Source of the DNA: Funneliformis mosseae
Lineage: Eukaryota; Glomeromycota; Glomeromycetes; Glomerales; Glomeraceae
Direction: 5' to 3'
DNA: 19,344 nt
Assembly (NCBI GenBank): GCA_910592005.1
Contig: CAJVPP010001548.1
Span: 1-19,344 of the forward strand
Numbering within the stretch: the stretch's first letter is position 1; every line of letters begins with the position of its first letter. Under the pieces are notes generated by a model, which was not told where the DNA came from, searched no databases, and saw nothing but the letters and a program-made list of their open reading frames with translations. Below, in pieces: positions 1 to 9,125 of this stretch. The position numbers and the translations under genes were made by a program.

Positions 1-59
1 ACAATGTATTAATTTTAGTTAGTTGGTTATGTATTTTTTAAATAAAAAAAAATTTTGAA

Positions 60-497
60 TTTACTTACTTGTAGCTGGAGTTAGAGGCAGTCAGATACTT
101 ATGACCGCTACTGTATTTATTTTTGCTTCATGTATCTATAACCATGGTATTCCTAATATGAGATCAGCTTTTTCTGGCTTCGTAACAACCTCAAATTATT
201 AAAAATTTCGTTACTATCAGAGACTAGTCTATCTTTTTCTTTGTATCGGAAAGATATATCTAAGCAATCTATAATTTCTAATGAGTTTTTCACTTTTTTA
301 TTTTTATAATGCTTTCCATATCGTCTTTTAAACTTATCAGCTAAGCTTTTGCTAATTTTATTTGCGCTAGAAGCTGTATCAATCAATATCTTGGCTGTGT
401 AGTGCTTATACCCTGCTTTTATTGCTTCATGATGACTTTTTAGATTCATATCATCATCTTCCTGAAAATGCCAAACTTTACATTCTACGTATGTCAT
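60..497 (-). pseudogene. Retropepsin-like aspartic protease remnant
   Basis: I read this as the remains of a retropepsin-like (retroviral-type fold) aspartic protease domain. The reading starts at Met 497. It contains ILIDTASSANKISKSLADKF, which resembles the family pattern hydrophobic-D-T-G-(A/S)-(S/T)-x-x-x-(I/V)-S, but with Ala where the Gly of the catalytic DTG is expected. After about 65 residues the frame shifts near 200-215. The other frame then gives EKADLILGIPWL, matching the C-terminal retropepsin signature (LLG-x-x-W-L). A TAG at 136-138 follows directly, where a Trp codon could have been. The domain pairing is seen in the sequence; the family name is by resemblance. It lies in the same frame as the C-terminal end of the upstream polymerase remnant, separated only by stop codons, so it may have been a fused or adjacent cistron of one element. 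A GTAAGT donor-like sequence follows the domain (about 67-72, minus). The gene is dead as it stands. Confidence 0.5.
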
Positions 498-569
498 TTT
501 TGTTGTATTTTCTTAACTGGATATTTATTTTATCAAATAAAAAAAAATCTAATAATGTATGCAATCTGA

Positions 570-3500
570 CTACTTATCACTATCTAGCTTATGTGGGTGA
601 GCTAGATATATGAGATACACATTCATTTGATATTTCTCTGAAAGCTTGGCTCTTATAGCTCTTTTTTCAGCCTCTTTATGGGAAATACCATCTTTGACCA
701 TATTTTTATAAATCATATTGCACCAATGCCCATATGGTAAAGTAGTTATTCTATCTGATAATATCCAGCGCTTAGTATCTATAGGCAGAGGGCTTTCTTC
801 TCAGATTTAACCAAAGATAATACATAATCTTTTGATTAGATACCCACATTTTTAGCATAAAACACTTCTTTACCAAAGAGACAATCTTGATAGACAAGAG
901 TCATAATGTTTATCTCAATTTGCATAGCTAATTCCTTAACTTCTTGCTCCAATAATGAGAACTTATCTAACGGATTATCTAGCAGGGATCCCTCTAAAGA
1001 TAATATATATGTAGCTGTTGCTATTTCACTCATACCCTTTTTACTAATCCCTTATGCTTAGACTTTATGAACTTATCAGCTAAAACATAGTGATATAATT
1101 TAAAACGAATATGCATAGATTCTGTAATTACATTTCCTGGAGTCACATTCTTATAAAAGCCTATAGTTTTAGAATCATTGAGATCAAAGAGATCTGAACG
1201 CTTAGCCATGTCTTTATAAATATTTTCAGTCTTGACTTAAAATATAAAGGAATCAGTATTCATATAGCCAAGTTGGACCTTATCACCATATCTCTCCTTT
1301 ACATATCCATGTCAGAAGTGATACATGTGAAGCTTACTAAGATCTAATACTGATGTCCTAACTATTATAGGCTTACTGAGAGTCATGCTGGCCTTTCCCA
1401 TATGCACTCCTACTAGTGTATCTCCAAGCTGTCTATTATACTTAAAAGATGGCTTGTTAATCTTATTTAAGAATGCCTTTTCATTCCACTCATTATTCAT
1501 TTTTATGAGCTTGACATTCTAATATTTGCGGACATTTTCCATAGTTTTATCATATACAGAATTATTCATAAGCTTGAAGAAGTCTTTTTCAAAGGCATTT
1601 TTAGCCTTTTGTCATTTTTCTATATTGAATGTAATATATAAGGCAAGCCAGTTAGTCTGATCAAAGGAAAGGATCTCTGAAACCTCATCTATAATCATGT
1701 TTAACTTCACATAGTATTGGAGCTCTTGGTAATGGATAACATAATCATTTCTCAGGCCAAGATGAGATACTAACTTTTCTGTCTTAGAGAAACGCCTACC
1801 ATCCAAGTTATTCACAAGCTTTGTATTATATAAACTTAGCTAATTTTTTTCTACAGCGACATTCTCTACTGCTGGAAGCAAATCTCTCAAATAATCATAG
1901 GTCTTAAGAAGAAAATGAGCTTTAATATTTAAGAAATATCCATGTGGATCATTTGACTTAGTCTTAAGAATCTTTTCAAGATATTTCTTTTGCATAGTTG
2001 GATTCTTAAGTAAATACTTCTGGCTAGCCTCCCATTGATAATTTTCAATAGGTAAGAATTGACTTATAGTCCAGCCATAAAGATTGTTTACATCGACATA
2101 TGAGATCTATGATGTGTATTTAGATGAGTTAAATACCTTATCTATCTTAGGATTATTGGCCTTGAAATATCGCTTACAAGCCTTAGATATGCCACCTCTC
2201 TTAGCCTTTTTGATGAAGTCATGCATTGACATATCTGTAAATAGCTCAATCTTAACCCTAGTCTTCTTAAGCATTACATTCCAGAATAAAGATAGGGCTG
2301 AAACATAGTGGCTAGGATCAAGTTCATAATATTTTATGCATGTCTTTCAGAATTGAGTCCAGATATCGGCAAGTGAGAGTACGTCAATTTTAAGATAAAG
2401 ATTATGGTACTCACCTAAATTCTTACAGTTGAATGTATTCCATACTTTTTGGACATGTTGATAGTCCTTCTGTGAGATCTTCCTTTTTAGGGTTGTAGTA
2501 AATTCGTGAATTGGTGAAAGCTCTGTTTCCAAGAATCTATCTAGAGAATCTATATAGTTATAGGGGTATATCCCTTTACGAGTTGCTAGAAAATTTTGAC
2601 TTAAAGTAAAGTCTTTAAAGTGCTAGCTAGTGATTGAATGGTTGTTGCCCAAGTTTTTTGTAAGATTGGCCAAGCTATTATTCATAAACTGCTGACTATC
2701 TATATATTTGAGCTGGCCTACCTTTATAGACTTATACCGTTTAAATATTTCAGCTATAATTTTGATCTGATATGCATTAACTGAGCATCTAATAGATTTA
2801 CAGACTAGATGAGAGTCATACTCTCAGAAGTTATAAAAAACTACTGGGGTTGGGATTTTCTATGGCTCAATCTGAAGTTTGAGATTGCAATCCCTATGAG
2901 CTGATTTACGAAACTTATCTGTAATATGACAGTGGTTCCATACTTTATCAGCCTTGGCTTTTTCACTAGCAATCGTCTTGATCATTTTTTTAATGGTTAT
3001 TTGTATACTATTATATTCAATTGACTTTTTATCAAATTTTTCTAGCTTTTTTTTAAGACTAACTATTTTACTTTCTAGACATCCTATTTTCTCTATATTA
3101 ATAGCAAACTTACCTTTACAGATCTAACAGATATCAGTCTCAATTTGATCTGCTTTAATAGCTAAGACTTCATTGATATAGACTAGCTTTTGATTAATCC
3201 TTCAGACGAATTCCTATGTAGCATTTTCTTTATAATATAAGAATAGATCCTATACATCTTCAGTATCGATCCAGTGGACTAAGTAGCAGAAACCATTAGC
3301 CTTTTGCTCTGTTAGCTTACACATGCTTCACTATAAGCTTGAAATGGCTTCATTATCCCTTCTGAGTAATCCCATTTCTTATTGTCTGCCTCAAAGTCTG
3401 CTATAATAATACATAGAGAATTTATCATTCAGCTGTAATTCTTAAACTGTTTGAAGTCATTGACTCCTTTTACTAGTATTACAATTCTCTAAGGAGCATT

Positions 3501-5269
3501 TTCATGTAATTCTAAATACTATTCTAGATGATGTTCTAGAGCTTTTTTAGAGGACCAGCTTTAAAAGTATCTGTTATATAAATACTTCTTTTCTTTATGC
3601 ACACTATCTCTATATATTAATCTACTAGAATTCTTGATCCAAAGAAAATGGTTCTTTTGCCTATACTTATTTTCTTCTGATTTAGTAATATCTGTAAGAG
3701 CTAATAATTGAATTTTATGTTGTCTTTTAAAGTTTTACTAGCTATCACAGGTTTTAGGATGGCTGATTCTTCATTCTATTCTCAGACACTGATAGAGATA
3801 TCAGGATTTATCTCCTCAATTTTATTAAATATACGCGAACAGATTAGAGTAGGTATAGGGATTCTATCTAGCTTTACGACATCTAAATATTTTCAAAAAC
3901 TTTTTGCTCTAAATATATATCTACCAAGATAGTCTGTAATTCTATTCTGATCAGCGAAATACCATCCTAATGTACCTTAGAGACATTTTTTAGATAATGC
4001 ATTTATTTCTGGATTGATGAGACCTTGATTATCCAGATTAATAGTATACTTTATATTAGCAAGCTTTTTAGGAGTGTGATGTATGAGCCTCCAGTGAATC
4101 GATAGTATGTATAAGATTCTATTAATACTATTTTTAGCCAGAGAAGGATTTTACCAGACTCTTCCTTCAAGTATTTTTTGATCTTTTCATCGATTTCTCT
4201 GACAGAGATGGTTATATGTTCATCTATATCATTTTCTGAAAGAAGTACATGCTGATTCCCTCTATTATATAGATGGTGATAGGTAATTTCATAGTTTTTT
4301 TTGTTCATTATATCACCACTTCTAAGATATTTGTATTTCATATATGTAGCATATATAACCATTGCTGATTTTATTTGATTCTTTCCTCAAAGCTTCTCTT
4401 TAAGAATGTCTGTAATTTATTTATGAGCTGATATAATTAGTTGAGACATGTATGAGGCATTTGTATATTTTTTTTCATTATCTTGACGTGTATTAAAAGT
4501 ATATGCTGAATTTTTGATAGATGAAATAATGACTTTTCACGTAGTTTAGTGTCTTAAAGAAGAGTGAAATCTAGCTGAATTACGAATTCTTTCTAGAAAT
4601 TTTATCTCATTATGAGGTGGCTTGACTATTACTTCTTTTTACTTCATTAACCCTATATTATATGTTTCTCCTTTTTCATAATAAATTGATCAGAAATGAT
4701 CCCTAAAAGCGTATTCCTTTTGTATTTCATATTCTTGCCTTTTAGACAAAGGTAGGTTTTCTATCTTTTCTTCTTCCTGCTCAATCTCAGATAATGTTAA
4801 AAGTCTAGCTTTTTCAGAATCATGGTATTTCTTTATTCCACTTTTCAGCCTCTTCGTTAGTAATAAATTGTCTACCATGTTTTGAAAATATAGTTTTAAA
4901 CTGCTTTGTATTTATACTAGATGATAAGGGCTTTTATTGCTCTTCTTTTCTATATGATTGGGTAGCTAGATCAGAACCTGCTTCAGGATCATCCTCTTGG
5001 TTTTCGTTTTGTATTATAAGCTGTAATTCAAAAGCTTTATCATCTGCCTGTAATAGATCATGATATAAAAGTTGACAATATTTTAAATTTAGTAGTAAAT
5101 TGCATTCTTCACTTGTTATCACGATCTATCTTTAGTGTAATCTTACATTCTATGTTCTCAAATGTTTCTCAGACGTTCTTGCATGCCTATCAATATATTC
5201 ATCTACTTGATCTTTGATGGGAGTTAGTTCAGATTCAGGAGTTGGGATTATAACTTTGGGTTTTTCCAT
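570..5269 (-). pseudogene. Decayed family B (protein-primed type) DNA polymerase of a selfish element
   Basis: This is a broken polymerase of the DNA_pol_B_2 type found in Polinton/Maverick-like and linear-plasmid-like elements, about 1,550 codons long. From the N-terminus it shows a candidate start at 5269 (MEKPKVIIPTPESELTP), a charged N-terminal region, and GWYFADQNR with a conserved region at about 3780-4080. Next come a zinc-finger-like stretch (about 3500-3580), exonuclease motif IADFEAD (DFE at 3390-3398), and an embedded C-x2-C...HCH zinc segment. LGEYHNLYLKIDVLSLADIW follows (about 2350-2435), then palm motif A SYVDVNNLYG (Asp at 2092-2094), motif [11 protein letters not shown] (about 1546-1575), motif C YMNTDSF (about 1246-1266), and C-terminal PIDTKRWILSDRITTLPYGHW. 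The frame changes near 4085, 3600-3700, 3325 and 820-870, and there are more than 15 internal stops. Key residues are altered: motif C has N for the first Asp, and motif B has D for Gly. An inactive relic is certain; whether the parent was a Polinton or an invertron cannot be told from this window. Confidence 0.85.
2925..3135 (-). other. Embedded endonuclease VII/HNH-like zinc segment within the polymerase remnant
   Basis: Within the polymerase reading frame, DIC-stop-ICKGKF (3118-3135; the stop is TAG at 3124-3126) supplies a C-x2-C knuckle. About 55 codons later KVWNHCHITDKFRKSAHRDCN supplies the H-C-H and distal Cys residues. This C-x2-C...HCHxT...R...H-x2-C layout matches the treble-clef, recombination endonuclease VII-like (HNH-related) segments seen inside polymerases of this kind. 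The two parts lie in one frame. The zinc-ligand layout is visible; nuclease activity of the intact ancestor is inferred from the family. Confidence 0.6.
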
Positions 5270-5535
5270 TTGATGATCCCTTTTTCGGGTATAAACTACT
5301 AGAGTTAAGCTTAGTGATCGTGATCTAGACGTATTAAGAGTTGAAGATTTTGATGAATAAATTTGAATATTTTAGGAGTGCGTACTCTTCTTTGGTTAAT
5401 ATTTTCTAGTGAAAAACTACATTAGTTTTTATTACTTTAATAATGCTGGCAAAGTTTTTATGATGTAGATAAAGCCTTTTTACAACAAATACATTCACAA
5501 TTTTTTTATCACTTCTTATCATAATACTAATATAA
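5270..5535. other. Element 5' flank, no gene seen
   Basis: This lies upstream of the polymerase start on the minus strand and contains no long open frame. It may hold the promoter of the dead polymerase, but no recognisable element stands out. Confidence 0.4.
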
Positions 5536-5831
5536 GTCTAACCTCTAATATATTTGTAAACTTTTTCTCAATTTAAAATATCTAATCATATGACCCTAAA
5601 TGTTTAATTACTTTTTATATCTTCAAATTTATAAGAAAATAGAGCTAAGAAGCGCTAACCATGCTCTGCTTGTAATAGTCCTACAAAGATAGATAAACCT
5701 ATAGGGGTTGATAATGGCCTATATAGCTATTATAATAAAAGCAATTATCAGATCCAGCATGTAAACATGCTTCAGGATAAGGCCCAGATGTTTGATCAAT
5801 ATAGTGAAAAGATTAGACTTAGAGGTTAGAC
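5536..5831. repeat. 296-bp segment bounded by perfect 12-bp inverted repeats
   Basis: The segment begins with gtctaacctcta (5536-5547) and ends with its exact reverse complement tagaggttagac (5820-5831). It has no coding frame. The same core (ctaacct/aggttag) recurs several times up to 6390, so these may be ends of a small non-autonomous element or part of a terminal-repeat cluster belonging to the adjacent polymerase element. Confidence 0.5.
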
Positions 5832-6019
5832 CCTCCTTTGAAGCTATTGTTAAGAAAGTCTAGCTTCTTTTTTTGAATCTAGTGAGAAAAAAAATCATGA
5901 ACATATCTTGTTTATATGCTCCGCTTTATTTCACAGTCTTTGTAAATATAATGTTTATCCTAAGGTTTGATATAAACTTAGAAGTTTTTTCGTATGACTT
6001 AGTGGTAAAATCTAACCAT

Positions 6020-6167
6020 CTGAGGTTAAATTTTTTTGACCTTATGTTTGCATAAAGAAAATGACTTTAGAATGGTTTTCTGCATATCAAAAAAATAATG
6101 GTATATTAGAATATGTTCTATAACTTCTTAAACAATGAATTTAATATCAGCTAAATCTAACCTTTGA
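6020..6167. repeat. Tandem repeat unit A (about 147 bp)
   Basis: This is the first copy of a unit that starts ctgaggtta and ends ctaacctttga, so each copy carries imperfect inverted ends. It aligns along its whole length with unit B (6203-6349), sharing blocks such as tttttttgacctt, ataatg/gatata, tagaatat and aactatgaattt-like stretches. The start-to-start distance is 183 bp. Confidence 0.65.
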
Positions 6168-6202
6168 TTCGTAAGTCTACCTTATAACCTAATTTTTTAC
6201 GC

Positions 6203-6349
6203 CTGAGGTTAGATTTTTTGACCTTGAGTTTGCGTAATGCAAATAGCTTTAGAAAGATTTCCTATATATTGAAAAATAATGATATACTAGAATATATTTT
6301 ATAGCTTTTAAAACTATGAATTTGTTAACTGCTAATCTTAACCTCTTTG
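6203..6349. repeat. Tandem repeat unit B (about 147 bp)
   Basis: This is the second copy of the unit seen at 6020-6167, starting ctgaggttagatttttt and ending cttaacctctttga. A third start (tgaggttagattt) begins immediately at 6348 but breaks off within about 20 bp. A further inverted copy of the core (aggttagactt) lies at 6378-6388. Confidence 0.65.
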
Positions 6350-6360
6350 AGGTTAGATTT

Positions 6361-7257
6361 AGCATATGGATACCAAAAGGTTAGACTTAGTGACCTTTGA
6401 TTTCATTAATAAATCAGTTTTAGAATTGATTATAGAATAACATAAATAATAGTATACATATAAGGTTTGCAGAGATTCCATGAGCTTAGCTTTGAACTTT
6501 TGGTTTTTGCCAATCTCATCTCATCTCAAACTCAAACAGAATGGTATATTTTTTTTGATATATTATTTGGGATTAAAATTAGGCTAAAAAGATTATAAGA
6601 AATTATTTTATTCTTGATATCTTGCGAAGTGTTTTAATGTTAAATTTGATATCAAATATTTAGATAACAGAAAAAGCTTAAATTTTGATTAGAGTTTAAA
6701 ATTCTATAGTGGATTCATATAGTTATAAGGCTTTGAAATAAGATTAGAAACCTTTCTGAATATATTTTCAGATTTTGACCCTAGAACCTCCATTTTTGCC
6801 CTACTCTTACTATTATTATATATGATGATTTATTTATTAATATATTATACTCTTTATTCAAAAGTATTAAATCACATAAAAATTTTATAAAAAATCAATT
6901 TTTTTTTATTTTATAGTTTTTATTAAACTTAAATAAATATAATATTTTTACTTAATAATGAATAGTTTTTAATATTTTATGTATATATTTTAATTAAAAA
7001 TGATTTAGTATAATATATTGTATATTTTAAATATTATTTAGTATTAAATTTAATCAAAATTTAAAACTATTTTTTAAAAAAAAATTATATACACATAAAA
7101 TTTAATTTATATAGTATTTTAAAAAAAACTTTTTAAAAATATAATCTAATTCACAAACTAGAAAATTTTTATTAAAAACTTAAAAAATCAATTAAAAATC
7201 AATTTTTTTTATATTTTTTTTAAGTTTTACCTATATAAAATTTGTTTAAACTATTTG
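6361..7257. other. AT-rich stretch, no gene
   Basis: I see no supportable coding region or RNA here. AT content rises sharply after about 6800, where sequence becomes runs of A and T only rarely broken by G or C. It probably includes the 3' flank of the Tc1/mariner remnant, but I could not define its terminal inverted repeats. Confidence 0.4.
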
Positions 7258-8268
7258 TTAATATCTAATTAAAAAATCATATAACTTAAGAACTATTTTT
7301 ATCTGATCTTTTATATTATTAACTAGCTTTTGATAAATATTATTATAAATTTATACTATGATTTCTGTAAAAATACTTTTAATTTAACAATATTTTTAGG
7401 ATTTTCTTTTTTTGATCAGATATTATATTCAAGTTCATCTTAAATATACTCAATAGAATTGAGATCAGAACTTTATTCTAGTTATAATAAAAAAATTATC
7501 TTATTATTTTTAATGAAAATTCATATTTTTCTACTTATATAAATATTTTTATTATTTTATTAAAAGAAATATTCTCATATTTTTCTTTAAATTTTTCTAA
7601 AAATGGTATTAAATAATATCTAAAAATTTCTTCTATATATTTTTTACTATTAATTTATCTAGTAATTCTTACTAAAAGACCTATTTTATGTTATAAAAAA
7701 TATTCCTATATCATTATACTATCTTTATCATATTTTATTATAAGAACTAAGTAATTAATATTATACTTCTTCATTAACAGATGCTAAACATAAACTTTTT
7801 ATTATTTTGAAATAATATAAACTTAGATTTATCACTTTAAATAACTTTTTCAGTCATTAATTCTACTTTAATTAAAAATATATATTTAACTTATTATATA
7901 TAAGATTTTTAAAGAGCAATTTGACTATAATATCCTATTTTATAAAATACATATTATATGGTATTTTTACTTATTTTATTTTTAGTTAAATTTATAAAAG
8001 TTTCTTATATTTTTATGCTAGTTCTCATCTTTCTTTATTAATAATAATTTTAAATATTATTTGTTATATTCTAATAGTTTTTTTTTAGATTATTTATTTT
8101 TATAAATATTGATAGAAAATCTGTTTTATTGAATTTTGTAATTATATAATGTATAGCTATCTTTAAGTGATCTATTTTTTAAGATATAGCTTTTTTAAGT
8201 TTATTTGTTTTACGTAAATTGATAATTATTCTATATTTAATTATTATAAGCTCTTTTTTTAAATACAT
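7258..8268 (-). pseudogene. Tc1/mariner-family transposase, full-length but decayed
   Basis: The span corresponds to about 337 codons, the usual length for this family, which moves DNA by cut-and-paste at TA sites using a DDE catalytic triad. A candidate start is at 8268, followed by MYLKKELIIIKYRIIINLRK. Next comes a helix-turn-helix-like stretch, IDHLKIAIHYIITKFNKTD. NLTKNKISKNTI is the second DNA-binding repeat. KVI-stop-SDKSKFILFQ holds the first catalytic Asp (7831-7833; the family reads W-SDES). INSKKYIEEIFRYYLIPFLE follows, then SSDLNSIEYI-stop-DELE (family: SPDLNPIE-x-x-W), with the third catalytic Glu. The C-terminus is YQKLVNN...FLIRY, with the stop at 7258-7260. The second catalytic Asp region is not recognisable. 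Many stops and at least two frame changes make it non-functional. Several differences (W to stop, P to S, E to K) are C-to-T or G-to-A. Confidence 0.8.
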
Positions 8269-8964
8269 TAAAGAATATTTAAAGAAAAAAATTATATGAA
8301 AAGAAGAAAAAAGAGATAGTGATAATCTTTTATATAATTGAATTTTAATAAATATTTTTAGATTATATAAATCTTATGTAATTATTGCAGATTATAAATT
8401 ATAGAGATGGTCTAATACTTTTAAATAAGAAGTATAAAATATTATTGATAATACAATTCACTCATGAAAAAATCATGATTTTAATAGAGGATTTTAGTTA
8501 AATTTTGTTAAGAAAAAGTTTATTATCTGATATATGTCTACTACATAAAAAAAAATATAAATAAATATATAAAAATAATAATTGATTATCAAAGTACTTT
8601 ATTGATATAGAAAAATAAAATATAGATATAGTATATTATTATTTTAAAAAATATTTTTAGAAATTTGCATTTTTTTTTGTTTAATTTTTTAACTTTAAGT
8701 GAAGAAGGACTATTTTTTTTAATTATATAACAAGTTATTAAACTTGAGTTTACTTTTTTCTTAAATACTTTCATAAAAAATTAGTTAAATTTTAGTACTT
8801 TTCTTTTTTTTATTTGTTATTTTTAATTTTGTTATAGAGTTTTTAGAAGAATCAATATAGTTAATATTAATATTATCAATATTATCATTAAAGTAATAGT
8901 CTTTAGGATAAAAAGCTTTTGATCTTTAAATATTCATACTATTAGTTAAAGCATTAGTTTGACA
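8269..8964. other. AT-rich stretch, no gene
   Basis: This is probably the 5' flank and right end of the Tc1/mariner remnant. A short Lys/Asn/Ile-rich open frame on the minus strand (8589-8774) reflects base composition only. Confidence 0.4.
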
Positions 8965-8966
8965 TA

Positions 8967-9123
8967 TGAGGCCTTTGCAATAGAAAGGGAGGAAACTCAA
9001 AAAAAAATAAAAAATGAGTTAATAATAAATCTGAACAAATTATAGTATTTAGAACATTTTTGGCTTATAAACTAAAATTTTAATTTTTTTAGTGTTTCCT
9101 CTCTTTCTATTGCAAAGACCCCA
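8967..9123. mobile_element. 157-bp MITE with 31-bp terminal inverted repeats and TA duplication
   Basis: The left end (8967-8997, beginning tgaggcctttgcaatag) and the reverse complement of the right end (9093-9123, beginning tggggtctttgcaatag) agree at 27 of 31 positions. Three of the four mismatches are transitions. Both ends are flanked by TA (8965-8966 and 9124-9125), the target duplication typical of Tc1/mariner. There is no coding capacity inside; the interior is AT-rich. This fits a miniature inverted-repeat element mobilised in trans. It cannot be tied to the nearby transposase remnant, since that element's ends are not recognisable. Confidence 0.8.
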
Positions 9124-9125
9124 TA

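Noticed and set aside
422..613. Plus-strand 63-codon open frame
   Set aside because: Antisense to the polymerase C-terminus and protease remnant, with no protein-like motif.
2084..3932. Plus-strand open frames at 2084-2308 and 3708-3932
   Set aside because: Both are antisense to conserved polymerase segments that read clearly on the minus strand.
5873..6055. Plus-strand 60-codon open frame
   Set aside because: Hydrophobic and Phe/Leu-rich by composition, and it runs into the repeat unit at 6020.
8589..8774. Minus-strand 61-codon open frame rich in Lys, Ile and Tyr
   Set aside because: Composition is explained by AT-rich DNA; no motif.
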